64,000 bases of DNA from Ceratopteris richardii (GCA_020310875.1 CM035407.1:194173821-194237820), one strand, 5' to 3'. Numbered from the stretch's first letter, positions 54,139-63,820 are shown. The notes: generated by a model not told the origin, from the letters alone. Numbers and translations are program-made.

Positions 54139-55183
54139 TGTTGAGCCCATAAAAGTCATATTCATCAAAGTCAACCACAGTCAAGTCAATCGCAATCAAA
54201 GTCAAAAGGTCAAAGTGAAACCGATCAAAGTCAATATGATTAAGGCCAAAGTCAACATGGGCAAAGTCAAAGTGTTCGAAGTGCAGGTGACAAGGTGCAC
54301 ATGTAGTGCACAATTAATTGTCCACAAAGGTTGAATTCGAGAAAGTGGGTTGCATGTTGCAGAGGTATTTCTCTAATTTCTTTAAGGTTCAAAGTGTTTT
54401 TAAAGTGTTTTGGAAGGTTCAGGTGAACCCTCTCTTATGTGCAAAAGTGAAGACTTGAAAGGAAAATGTGAAGGTATGTGAAGCGGCAGCATACGCAGAA
54501 GTGAAGTATGCCCCCCCAATTAAAATTTTCTTTTTAGTCTAAAGTCACTACAGGACAAAACAGGGAGTTGTTGGCTGCCCACTTTTGGAGACAATCTTGG
54601 GACATCAAAGTGAGCACCAAGATACTCTTGTAGTTAGGAGCGTACGTGAATCGACACTCAAATCAAGGCAAGGACTATTCTTGGACAATTCTAAGTGTAA
54701 GCAAGAGTAAGCATAGTCTAAGCAAGGTAAGAGAGAGAAGTGCAAGAGACACATAGTGTGCGACGTAGAGAAGTGAAGTGCAAGGTGTGCATGAAGAGTG
54801 ACCAAGGAAGTGTGCAGAGAAGCGCTAAGCTAGTCCCCCAAGGATCACAAGGTCTTATTGAAGTGTGCGCATGCCGACAGAAGGTACCCATCCCTCCCCC
54901 TTAGTGGAAGCTTGGTGCAAGGTGTGCACAAGTGCAGGCTTGGAGAAGGTGGAGGTTTGGTGCAGAGGTGGCCGGCAGCAACAAGTCCCTTGGGTATTTG
55001 GTATTTTGTGATTGAGCACTTTGTGGGATTTTGCATAGAAGCATTGGATTATATTGTGCTTCAACATTGTATTTTTCTTATTATATCCAATCGACAGAGG
55101 CTTCCAGTGTGTATCTTTCTTCTTGTCTTCCCCTTTTCTCCTACAAATACTCAAATCCCTTCTTGTCCAAGAATCCCCCAACA
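54139..55183 (+). mobile_element. 3' LTR of element E
   Basis: 1045 bp, TGTTGAGCCCATAAAAG to AATCCCCCAACA, followed by AAATG and the resumed element D. Confidence 0.92.
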
Positions 55184-55188
55184 AAATG

Positions 55189-55615
55189 CTAGTTGCTCAG
55201 AGGAGGTTGTCAATGTTGATTTTGAGCAACTGTTGACTGTGAATTACTTTGTAGGTACCGATGTTGCATGGATATCCTTTGGATCTTCCAATCATAGCTT
55301 TTACAATTTTTATGCTAAGTACTTGTAATGCATACTTGATGATGGGTAAGTGCATTAGTGCATGGATTGAATAAAATATGTGATTTGTGCATGGCCATGT
55401 AATGTGGCCCTATGTATGTGTACTTGGGGAATGCTTTGGAAGAAATACGGTGCAAGAAATTGGGTCTTGAGCAAAGTCCTCAAGGGTATGCTGAGGAAGA
55501 GGTTTCCTAAGTTGTCGAGGTTGTAATGTCGAATTTGGCGGTTCTTACCATGGTCAAATGTCCATCGATATTCATCTCTTCGTGGTGTGCTCTAGCATGG
55601 TGATTGACCATCGAC
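55189..55615 (-). other. 3' non-coding region of element D, second part
   Basis: Matches 15113-15600 of element B (for example GGAGGTTGTCAATGTTGATT and GGTAAGTGCATTAGTGCATG). No ORF. Confidence 0.7.
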
Positions 55616-56452
55616 TTATCTTCCATTGTTGATGGATGTCCTTGTTGACGGTTCACGTTGGAGATGCTTCAAGCACATTGTCCTATCCTTACTTTTGACT
55701 TCTTCGTCTTTGAGTGTTTGCTTAAATTTTATATCTGGCGTGATTGGTTCTTTGGTTCTGTGAATGTTTGCTGGTAATTTTGGCTTCCAAACCCATATCC
55801 TTGATGGTTGTCTTGTTATTACCGACGAGGAGATGAATTTATCTTCTTTTGATCTCTGCCCTTGGTTTTGACTCTTGCTTCTCCGTGGTTTTTTTGCGGA
55901 GATTTTTCTCATGAGGGAGATCATATGGTTTTGTGCATGTAAGAGTGCCTTGGGTACCCACATTTGTAATCGCCCTTGTTGAGCTGGAGTTAATTTCTTT
56001 GGAAACCAAATTTGTACGTTATTATGGTTGGCCTTAATTGATTGCTTTGGTACCCAAATTTGTCGGAGACCTTGGGATTGAACTTGTCCTCATGTCTTGG
56101 TGCTTCTTTTAGAATGGTTAGCTTGCTTCAATGGGAATGGTTGTGGCAAAGCTGGTGGTTGCTCTCCTTTTCGTACCCAAATCTGCTTCCTGCCATGAGC
56201 TTCTTTCTTCTTGCACTTGGTTTGTCTATTTGATGTAGCCATGTGTGTATACTGTTTTACTTGCCTCTTTGGTTGAACTGTTGCAGCTGCAATAGACTTG
56301 GAAAAAGAAGAGGGGTTCTCTCTCGTTTGAGACCGTTCTCTTAAGATTGAGTCCTTCTGGATCATAGCTTTCTTGACACATACAACATCTTCTTTGCTCA
56401 TATTGGGCCTAGAGGAACTAAGAGAATGTGTGCTACTTGGATGCGTGTCCAT
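55616..56452 (-). pseudogene. IWVPK-repeat region of element D
   Basis: Downstream of the retropepsin in transcription. In one frame with stops (56452-56090, then 55963-55616), five repeats of the same short motif are seen: KQIWVRKG, RQIWVPKQSI, VQIWFPKKLT, LQMWVPKALLHAQ and RIWVWKPKL, spaced by roughly 15-50 residues of Lys/Gln/Pro-rich text. Element B (16157-16903) and the relic at 12330-12920 carry fewer. The function is unknown; a basic Trp-containing repeat could bind nucleic acid or tether enzymes, but that is a guess. Confidence 0.6.
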
Positions 56453-56460
56453 GCAATTCT

Positions 56461-56997
56461 CTAATTCGAATGTGATTCATTGTTCATGTACTCAAACTTG
56501 AAGGAGTCACCTTTAAGGTTTAAGTTGACGGCATGGTCATAGATCCAGTCTTGACCCAAGACAAGTGGTTTTGTAAGGTCCTCATCTTCACACATGAGCA
56601 TTTTGACTCTCATTGGAACAACTTGAAGATAGATGGGAAGCTCTACCTCACCCAAACAAGGGGTTTCCACACCTCCCAATCCTATGAGATAGGCTTCAAT
56701 GGAATTGATGTTCAATTGTAGATCTTGGCAGTATGAAAGTCTTACTGCACTAGTTCCTGCACTTGAGTCAATCAATGCTCTCACAGTCCTTGCATTCTTC
56801 CCTTGTCCTACCGCAATGTTCACAAAGGGACGTCGATCAATTATTTGAGAAGCAATTGCACTTGATGTTTCACACATGGCCATGTGGTATCTTGCCTCAA
56901 GATTGACATCTAGGCCTAGGCATCTTAACTTATTTCTCCTAATGCATTCTCTAGCCTCTGCTTGTGCTTCTTCTCTAACCCTTAACTCTTCTTCTTT
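56461..56997 (-). pseudogene. retropepsin-like domain downstream of integrase in element D
   Basis: Minus-strand frame that continues the integrase frame through one TGA at about 56998. A helical, charged linker (EEELRVREEAQAEARECIRR) is followed by the open stretch 56883-56461: RRPFVNIAVGQGKNARTVRA, then LIDSSAGTSAV with the catalytic Asp at residue 39 (D-S-S where D-S/T-G is usual), a long middle, LPIYLQVVPMRVKMLM, and LVLGQDWIYDHAVNL at 107-121, the C-terminal (I/L)LGxDW motif of retroviral-type aspartic proteases. Length of about 110-120 residues fits. What is odd is its place: plant gypsy elements normally carry protease between gag and RT. Confidence 0.8.
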
Positions 56998-58062
56998 TCA
57001 CTTCTTAGCAGTGTTGAGTCTCATTAGCATATTCTCTGTAAGAGGTTCTTCATATATCTTGACTCGACAACCACTGATATAGTTTGGTAGGATATCACCT
57101 TCTAGTGTGGCCAATTGAACTGCACCGCTAGTTGAAATTCTATTAATGATCATGGGTCCGTATCCTCTTTTTTCCAATTTACGGGCATGTTGCTTTAGGG
57201 TATAAACCAACACTAGGTCTCCCTCTTTTAGTCCTTTATCCTTAATGTGTGCATCGAAGTATGCCTTTTGTCTTTTCTTTGCAGCATAGATGCCTGCAGC
57301 CGCTTGTAGCCTTGTCTCACCTAAGCATTCTAGATCAAAGATCCTAGAGGATAACTCGTGTCCACTCCACTCATGCTCTTAAGCTACTTTTAAAGTTGGG
57401 ATTAGGAAGTCCAAAGGTAGCACAACATTTTGTTCGAAGACCATCTGAAATGGGGTGGCATTGAGTACCATTTTGTAGGCAACTCAATAAGCCCAAACAG
57501 CGTGATGAAGTTGTTTATCCCAATCAGAGCACTTATTATTTACCAATTTTGTCAATACATTACATAGGATCTTGTTTGTTCTCTCGGCTTGTCCGTTAGC
57601 CTGTGGATGATAGGGGGCCAACTTCTTATGTATCACCGAGAACTCTTGAAGAAGATTTTCAATGACTTCATTCAAGAAGTGTGTGCCTCTATCACTTACT
57701 AACTCTATTGGTAATCTGTATCTCATGAACACATTCTCAAATAAGAACTTTGCCGTTGTTTGAGCATCATTCTTCGTTGTGGCTTTGACTTCTACCCACT
57801 TTGTAAGGTAGTCGGTGGAAACAATAATGTACTATGCATGGGAGTTTCTAGCTAGGGGGTTAATAGGACCTAAAAAGTCTATGCCACACTTCAAGAATGC
57901 ACGTCCTCCCATCATTGGCCTCAAAGGAATTTCATCTTTTCTTATCGGATATTGTGCACGCTGGCATGTGTCACATTTCTTCACATAGGTATGTGCATCC
58001 ATGTTGGCCAATAGATAGTGTCTAAACTTCTTTACGGCATATACCATGCCTAAGCCTTCTCT
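56998..58062 (-). pseudogene. element D integrase
   Basis: Minus strand. CDTCQRAQYPIRKDEIPLRP (end of the zinc finger), FLKCGIDFLGPINPL, a stop, STDYLTKWVEVKATTKNDAQ (D), IELVSDRGTHFLNEVIENLL (D) and YHPQANGQAERTNKIL (E): the catalytic triad is kept. Then a stop near 57484, NATPFQMVFEQNVVLPLDFL, LQAAAGIYAAKKRQKAYFDA, and the C-terminal barrel-like DLVLVYTLKQHARKLEKRGY plus GPMIINRISTSGAVQLATLE. All segments share one frame. An in-frame deletion has fused the middle of RNase H (KKFRHYLLAN) to the zinc finger near 58000, removing the HH half. Confidence 0.87.
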
Positions 58063-58131
58063 CTCATTTGTTGTATAATTTTGTTCTGTTGCGTTTAGTT
58101 GTCTGCTCCCATATGCTATAGGGAAATCTAG
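58063..58131 (-). pseudogene. element D RNase H, part after the H insertion
   Basis: FPIAYGSRQLNATEQNYTTN and EREGLGMVYAVKKFRHYLL. It joins in frame to 63821-64000 when element H and one TCTAG are set aside. Confidence 0.85.
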
Positions 58132-58155
58132 TGTTATAACTTATGGAATATATTG

Positions 58156-58286
58156 AACAATGCATTGTTGGAGTGTAACATGGAATATGTTGAACAATGC
58201 ATTGTTGGATTGTAGCAGTAACATGGAATATGTTGAACAATGCATTGTTGGATTGTAACATGGAATATGTTGAACAATGCATTGTT
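58156..58286. repeat. four copies of palindrome AACAATGCATTGTT in U3
   Basis: Exact 14-base palindromes at 58156-58169, 58193-58206, 58236-58249 and 58273-58286, within a tandem unit of about 37-43 bp (AACATGGAATATGTTG plus the palindrome plus GGATTGT). The flanking CATGGAATATGTTG is itself nearly palindromic. The array is repeated in the 3' LTR at about 63205-63340. Confidence 0.92.
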
Positions 58287-58606
58287 AAAGTGTTATATTA
58301 TTAATGTATTAATGTGTTTCTGATGTTTCTCATATAGCAGCTGAAGGTTCGTGAGGAGCGTGCAAGGCGTGAAGGGTGGATATCAATAATCCAAATAATT
58401 ATTATTTAGCTTGTAAATAAACATGCGTAGAAGGTTCTATTGTTAGAAACAGTTAGAAAAGTAGTGGTTAGAATAAGGGTCGTTGTAGACCGCAGTTTCT
58501 GTTATTGAAAGCAATGGCTTTCTATAAAAGTTACCAACTTTTAGTTTCACGCTTGCTTTTTGAAGCCGCTCTCATGTAACCACTCTTTTCGACGTAATCA
58601 AAAGAC

Positions 58607-58615
58607 CTATAAATA
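58607..58615 (+). promoter_or_regulatory. TATA box of element H
   Basis: CTATAAATA, identical in the 3' LTR at 63660-63668. Confidence 0.65.
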
Positions 58616-58650
58616 CATGCACTCTGTGGACTGTCGAAACAGAGTGCATG
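58616..58650 (+). promoter_or_regulatory. 12-bp perfect stem-loop just downstream of the TATA box
   Basis: CATGCACTCTGT (58616-58627), an 11-base loop, then ACAGAGTGCATG (58639-58650). Conserved in full at 63669-63703. Its position near the transcription start suggests it lies at the 5' end of the RNA or forms a promoter element. Confidence 0.7.
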
Positions 58651-58763
58651 GGGGGAGATTGCACCCAATACTACGTTCTATCTCGTCTCTTGTTGCATCT
58701 ATTCTCTATGTGTTTTCTGTGTTCGTAACCTTTGTATGCACGTGAGCAAGATCCTGACAACAG

Positions 58764-58775
58764 TGGTATCAGAGC
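58764..58775 (+). other. primer-binding site of element H
   Basis: TGGTATCAGAGC, exact initiator tRNA-Met type, one base after the LTR. Confidence 0.93.
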
Positions 58776-58799
58776 TTTGCACGCGTCAATACGGAGGGT

Positions 58800-59040
58800 T
58801 CTGTTCTCTGTTCGCGATTCCGTCTCCGTCTCCGTCTTCAGTTCCGGTTCCTGTTTCTAGTTTCTAGTTTCTGTTTCTGTTTCTGTTTCTATTCCAGTTC
58901 CAGTTCCAGAACCAGAACCTACGTTTTCACCTACGTTTACTCCTTTGGCTTACTCCAAGGCGTCGATTAAAGCGTCGACTAAGGCGTCGACTAAGGCAAA
59001 GAACTTAGGCAATACATTGGCACCCAAGGCTCCCTTGGTG
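58800..59040 (+). repeat. short-repeat leader segment of H
   Basis: CCGTCTCCGTCTCCGTCTTC, TTTCTGTTTCTG and TTCCAGTTCCAG runs, then GCGTCGACTAAGGCGTCGAC near 58965-59000. No gag is found here although gag should start about here. Confidence 0.7.
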
Positions 59041-59089
59041 ACCGTTGGCTACGCACGAGGCAATTTTAATTTTGAGTGGCAATAGAGAG

Positions 59090-59172
59090 GTTTAGATTCC
59101 CTAAGCTAGGAGGATTTGAACCCACAACCTCCTACTTTCAAGGGAAGTACTTTAACCACTCCTCCATCTCTT
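59090..59172 (-). ncRNA. tRNA-like sequence with A and B boxes (possible SINE head)
   Basis: On the minus strand an A box TGGAGGAGTGG (59166-59156) is followed after 33 nt by a B box GGTTCAAATCC (59122-59112), the spacing of a tRNA or a tRNA-derived SINE promoter for RNA polymerase III. TACTT-CCCTTGA-AAGTA between them can form an anticodon arm, but position 33 is not U and the T-stem has a mismatch, so this is a relic and not a working tRNA gene. It lies in the leader of element H, opposite in orientation. Confidence 0.5.
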
Positions 59173-59270
59173 GATGTTGATACTCAAGTTCTCTCTCCTT
59201 ATATTTAACATAACTTCCAGTTTTTCTTATTTTCAAGGTGGCACGGTGAGACGCGACGCGGCACGTCTAA

Positions 59271-59380
59271 GGGTACATCCTGTCGGGGTACACTCATCAG
59301 GGTACACTCATCAGGGTACATCAGGGTACATCCAGACAGGGTACTTTTCTGCTAGGGTACATTTCTTGAGGGTACATCGC
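59271..59380 (+). repeat. GGGTAC minisatellite
   Basis: Eight GGGTAC words, mostly in AGGGTACA(CTCATC) context, spaced 10-16 bp. Non-coding or leader sequence of element H. Confidence 0.75.
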
Positions 59381-59416
59381 GAGAGGAAAGCACTAGCTTA
59401 AGGGTCCAAGAGCACC

Positions 59417-60079
59417 ATGAAGGATTACAGTAATTCAACTCCACTTGTTGCTTCATCTTTCCAACCAACCAAACCACCTACCCTTCAAACCTCAGCGGTG
59501 GATGCCCAACAGAAGCGACCACGAATCACTTGTTGGAATTGTGGTAAACCTGGTCATACAAAAATAAGGTGCAGATTACGACCTCTTCACATGAAACCGG
59601 CTACAGCTCAATTGCATAACATGGAGGTCCATAATGAAGAAATTCCTCCTGTTTGGACAGAGGAATCATTGGAGAAGGACTTAAGTACCTTGGGTAGTGA
59701 TATCTCTCTTCACTCTCTACTTTGCATGCAGGGTACAATAAATAACAAACTAGTTAAAATTCTACATGACGATGGTAGTTCACGTGACTTCATTTCACAT
59801 TTATTAGTAAAAGAACTTAAATTACAAATGTTTCCTTCCTTGTATAAAGTGAAAGATGCATTTCAAGGTAGTCATTATAATGTAACACGAGAAGTGCAAG
59901 ATGTTATGATTAGCATAGGTCAATATATTGATTCACGAACATTTTTAATTGCACCTTTGCAATCTTACAATGTTATACTAGGTATGCCTTTTTGTCACCA
60001 TTATAACCCACGTATTGACTACCATACGCATACCTTTAACTTTGCATTTAAAGGTCAAATCATTACTTTGTCTGCATGA
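59417..60079 (+). pseudogene. element H zinc knuckle and protease
   Basis: Open for 220 codons. Zinc knuckle CWNCGKPGHTKIRC near residues 39-52, then LHSLLCMQGTINNKLVKILH and the protease active-site region DDGSSRDFISHLLVKELKL (DDGSS where D-S-G-A/S is usual), LIAPLQSYNVILGMPFCHHY (ILG-x-P-F, the chromovirus form of the C-terminal motif) and IDYHTHTFNF. The gag body that should precede the knuckle is deleted; the ATG is just the first in the open stretch. Confidence 0.82.
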
Positions 60080-60099
60080 GATGATTCCAGCCATTTCCA

Positions 60100-60932
60100 T
60101 TGATTAGTCATACTCAAGTAAAACGTGCATTTAGGAAAGGATTCAACTCATGCATTGTTTTTGTCAATGTCATCAATGATTATACTAATACACTTCCTTA
60201 TGCATATAAACCTTTCATGAGTATTTATAAGGATTGTTTTATGTCTGAGTATCCCTCTGAACTACCACCATCTCGAGGATCCTTTGACCATAGCATAGAC
60301 TTAGTCCCTAGTAGTTCTCCTCCTCATAAAGCACCTTATAGACATGGCCCACTACACCAAAAGGAAATAGAAAACCAAGTAAAAAACCTACTACAAAAAG
60401 GACTTATAAGGCCTAGTTCTTCCCCATTTGGAGCACCAGTTCTCTTAATAGAGAAGAAGAATAAAACTTATCAAATGTGCATTGATTATAGAGCCCTTAA
60501 CAAGATTACAATAAAGAATAGATACCCTATTCCACGAATAGATGATCTCTTAGATAAGTTACGAGGAGCTCATGTCTTTAGTAAAATTGATCTTAAATCA
60601 GGTTACCATCAGATTCGTATGACACAAAGTGATATCTTTAAGACTGCATTTATAACTCAAATTGGCCATTATGAATTTATGGTAATGCCCTTTGGACTTA
60701 CTAATGCCCCTGCTACATTTGCACGAATAATGAACAATATTTTTCTTGATTATCAATCTTTTGTTCTTGTATTCTTTGATCATATACTTGTATACAATAA
60801 GAATGATAGTGAACATGAAAAGCATCTTGAAACAGTTTTTTAGTTGTTACAAGAGAACACACTTTATGCTAATCCTGAAAAAGGGTTACTTCTTTTAACG
60901 TAAGCTAGAATATTTAGGACATATTATTTCAA
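60100..60932 (+). pseudogene. element H reverse transcriptase
   Basis: [120 protein letters not shown] and [15 protein letters not shown]. The catalytic box reads [12 protein letters not shown]: the second Asp of x-D-D is His, so activity should be lost. A stop at 60841-60843 follows, with a frameshifted LGHIISSEGV-type remnant to about 60940. Confidence 0.9.
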
Positions 60933-61745
60933 GTGAAGGTGTGCATGTGGATCCAAAAAAAGATTAGAGTTATAGTAGAATGGCCTACACCACAATCAAT
61001 CAATGATGTTCGTTCTTTTCTTGGGTTGGCTAGTTTTTATAGGAAGTTTGTTCGAAAAATTTTTTATTTAGCATTGCCTCTTACCTTGTTGTTGAAAAAG
61101 AAAACAAAATTTGCATGGGGACTTACCCAACAACAGTCTTTTGAAAAACTTAAACAAGCACTTTCACATGCATCTGTTTTACAATTACCTAATTTTTCAC
61201 AACCCTTTTATGTTGTTACTGATGCTAGTGGTTCAGGAATAGGTGTTGTTTTAATGCAAAATGACCATCCCATTGCATTTGAGAGTAGGAAGCTTAAGCC
61301 CTCAGAACATAATTATAGTACGTATGATAAAGAATTGTTAGCACTTGTGCATGCTTTGCAAATTTGGAAACACTATCTTATGGGCTCTGAGGTCTTGATC
61401 AAAACCGATCAACAGGCAATTAAGCATTTATTAAACCAACCCTTAATCTCTGATAGGCATCTTAAATGGGCATCATTCATTCAAAATTTCCAACCCATGA
61501 TACAATATCAGCCTGGTAAAGCTAATGTTGTAGCGGATGCTCTTAGCCGTTTTCCTTCGCATTCTATTGTTTTGCATAATATTTCTGCCATCCAAATTCA
61601 TTCTTTTCAAGAAATGGTTCCACTTATGCATCTGATTTGTATTTTTCACATGCATGGCATGACTTCAATAATGGTGCATCTTTATTTGATGAACATTATA
61701 CATTTCATAATGGTTTTCTTTATTTTCAACATAGATTGTGCATAA
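60933..61745 (+). pseudogene. element H RNase H
   Basis: IVEWPTPQSINDVRSFLGLA, FYRKFVRKIFYLALPLTLLL, FAWGLTQQQSFEKLKQALSH, then RNase H FYVVTDASGSGIGVVLMQND, NYSTYDKELLALVHALQIWK, IKTDQQAIKHLL and PGKANVVADALSRFPSH. After about 61600 the true frame moves to the next ORF (FSHAWHDFNNGASLFDEHYT), so the last 45 codons of this open stretch are off-frame. Confidence 0.9.
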
Positions 61746-62940
61746 CCCAAGCTTTTAAAGATTTTGTCATTAAAGAAATGCATGAACCATCTTACATGGG
61801 TCATAGAGGCATACAAGCACCATTTCTGCTTGCAAAGATTTCTTTTTTTGGCCACATATGGAAAAAAAAATTGCACATTATGTTTCTCAATGCATTGTTT
61901 GTCAGCGTGTCAAACGTCATCATGGTAAACCATTTGGATTATTAATGCCACTTTCCATTCCGAATGAACCATGGGAACGAATTTCTATGGATTTTATCAC
62001 AGGTCTTCCCATCACTTCCTCACATAATGATATGATTTGGACAATAGTTGATAGGTTTAGTAAATATGCATATTTCATTCAGTGTAGAAAAACTTTGACT
62101 GCACCTCAAGCTGCAAAATTATTCATTAAATGCATTTTCCCACATCATGGATTTCCTAAAGTAATGTTATCTGATCGTGATGTTAGATTTTGTAATCATT
62201 TTTGGGTTGCGTTATTTCAACATTTTGGTTCTAAAATAGATTTTAGCTCTGCATTTCATCCTAAAAGTAATGGACAAAGTGAGGCTACAAACAGTACTAT
62301 TCTTGATTTATTGCATTGTTATTCATTAGATAATCCTAATAACTGGGATGAAAAGTTGCCATTGCTTCAATTTGCTTACAATAAAACTGCACACTCCACT
62401 ACTGCTCGTGCACCTTTTGAAATTGTTTTTGGTAAAAAGCTTCCCACTCCCACGTCCCTCACCCAAACGGACATTCCGATGGCTGATTCTATTGCTCATG
62501 ATCACGTTTCTATACTTCATGATGTTCACGAGCACATTAGGAAAAGTCAAGAGCGATATACACGTAATATCAATACTAAACGATTAGCCAAAGAATTCAA
62601 GGAAAATGATTTTGTATGGTTGTGTATTATTAAAAGACGTCTCAAAAATATTTTGCAGCATCCTAAAATTAGACTTGCACCACGCTATTATGGACCGTTT
62701 TGCATTATAGAAAAAATAAATGATAATTCATTTAGATTAGATATTTCTCATTGGACTATACATAACTCTTTTCATATTAGTTTACTTAAACCATTTAAAG
62801 TAATTTTACCAATCACTCCACTTCTTGATGATCCTCCTTTAATTGAAGAACAATCTGAAATCTTAGTTCCTGAGAAAATCATTGATCATGATGTCACTAC
62901 TACACGCACAGGTACTCAATATCATTGATATTTGGTTAAG
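61746..62940 (+). pseudogene. element H integrase
   Basis: Zinc finger: KEMHEPSYMGHRGIQ and HYVSQCIVCQRVKRHHGKP, with a frameshift at the A run at 61860-61869. From 61858 the frame is open for 356 codons: WERISMDFITGLPITSSHND, WTIVDRFSKYAYFIQC (D), KVMLSDRDVRFCNHFW (D) and FHPKSNGQSEATNSTI (E), so the triad is kept. FVWLCIIKRRLKNILQHPK, the GPY/F module PRYYGPFCIIEKINDNSFRL and FHISLLKPFK lead to the chromodomain. Long and well preserved for this copy. Confidence 0.92.
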
Positions 62941-63040
62941 TACAGAAATCACTCTATTGAAGAATGTCAATGGATACATAAAACACAATTAACACCTCAT
63001 TATGACCACTTAATTTATGCATATCATACACAAACACATT
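62868..63040 (+). pseudogene. element H chromodomain, split by a stop
   Basis: LVPEKIIDHDVTTTRTGTQY up to H, a TGA at 62926-62928, then in the same frame YLVKYRNHSIEECQWIHKTQ. Aromatic and V-K-Y/W positions fit a chromovirus chromodomain. The stop falls between its first strand and the YLVKY strand. The polyprotein would have ended at a TAA about 63040. Confidence 0.8.
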
Positions 63041-63177
63041 AATGTAACAGCTCCATGAACATTTCCATGCATGTGTTTTTACATGGCACATGCCTATTTT
63101 TTTATTCAGTGATGAAACATGTGACTGGCCATCCATGTTTATTATTTTATCAACTAAGGTCAGTTGCTTTTTCAACT

Positions 63178-63185
63178 GAGGGGCA
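63178..63185 (+). other. polypurine tract of element H
   Basis: GAGGGGCA directly before TGTTATAAC of the 3' LTR. Confidence 0.75.
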
Positions 63186-63815
63186 TGTTATAACTTATGG
63201 AATATGTTGAACAATGCATTGTTGGAGTGTAACATGGAATATGTTGAACAATGCATTGTTGGATGGTAACAGTAACATGGAATATGTTGAACAATGCATT
63301 GTTGGATTGTAACATGGAATATGTTGAACAATGCATTGTTAAAGTGTTATATTATTAATGTATTAATGTCTTTTTGATGTTTCTGATAGCAGCTGAAGGT
63401 TCGTGAGGAGCGTACAAGGCGTGAAAGGGTGGATATCAATAATCCAAATAATTATTATTTACCTTGTAAATAAACTTGCATAGAAGGTTCTATTGTTAGA
63501 AACAGTTAGAAAAGTAATGGTTAGAATAAGGGTCGTTGTAGACCGCAGTTTCTGTTATTGAAAGCAATGGATTTCTGTAAAAGTTACCAACTTTTAGTTT
63601 CACGCTTGCTTTTTGAAGCCGCTCTCTTGTAACCACTCTTTTCGACGTAATCAAAAGACCTATAAATACATGCACTCTGTGGACTGTCGAAACAGAGTGC
63701 ATGGGGGGAGATTGCACCCAATACTGCGTTCTGTCTCGTCTCTTGTTGCATCTATTCTCTGTGTGTTTTCTGTGTTCGTAACCTCTGTATGCACATGAGC
63801 AAGATCCTGACAACA
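63186..63815 (+). mobile_element. 3' LTR of element H
   Basis: 630 bp with the same four palindromes, TATA box and stem-loop as the 5' LTR; ends GACAACA followed by TCTAG. A modest number of differences, intermediate between F and E. Confidence 0.93.
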
Positions 63816-63820
63816 TCTAG

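Larger units (their letters stand above)
37090..55183 (+). mobile_element. Ty3/gypsy element E
   Basis: LTRs 37090-38140 and 54139-55183, duplication AAATG at 37085-37089 and 55184-55188. Internal order: gag with four zinc knuckles, protease, RT, RNase H, integrase, then an unusually long (about 1.8 kb net) C-rich then T-rich 3' region. No chromodomain follows the integrase, so it is not a chromovirus. Text after RNase H (DDFPDANLF ... WYYDIKNFI) recalls Athila/Tat-side elements; this lineage call is tentative. Interrupted by copia F in the RT and chromovirus G in the 3' tract. Confidence 0.92.
58132..58762 (+). mobile_element. 5' LTR of element H
   Basis: 631 bp, TGTTATAACTTATGG to GATCCTGACAACA. 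Its first 160 bp carry four palindrome repeats; a TATA box CTATAAATA is at 58607-58615 (63660-63668 in the 3' LTR), followed at once by a 12-bp inverted repeat. Confidence 0.93.
58132..63815 (+). mobile_element. Ty3/gypsy chromovirus element H
   Basis: 5684 bp, duplication TCTAG at 58127-58131 and 63816-63820. LTRs 58132-58762 and 63186-63815, initiator-Met PBS and a PPT. Coding order: zinc knuckle/protease, RT, RNase H, integrase, chromodomain. The front of gag is missing and the RT active site is mutated, so this copy is dead. Confidence 0.95.

Noticed and set aside
58132..63815. Endogenous pararetrovirus or retrovirus with envelope gene
   Set aside because: No envelope-like or movement-protein ORF is present in any element; gene order and LTR structure are those of ordinary copia and gypsy retrotransposons.
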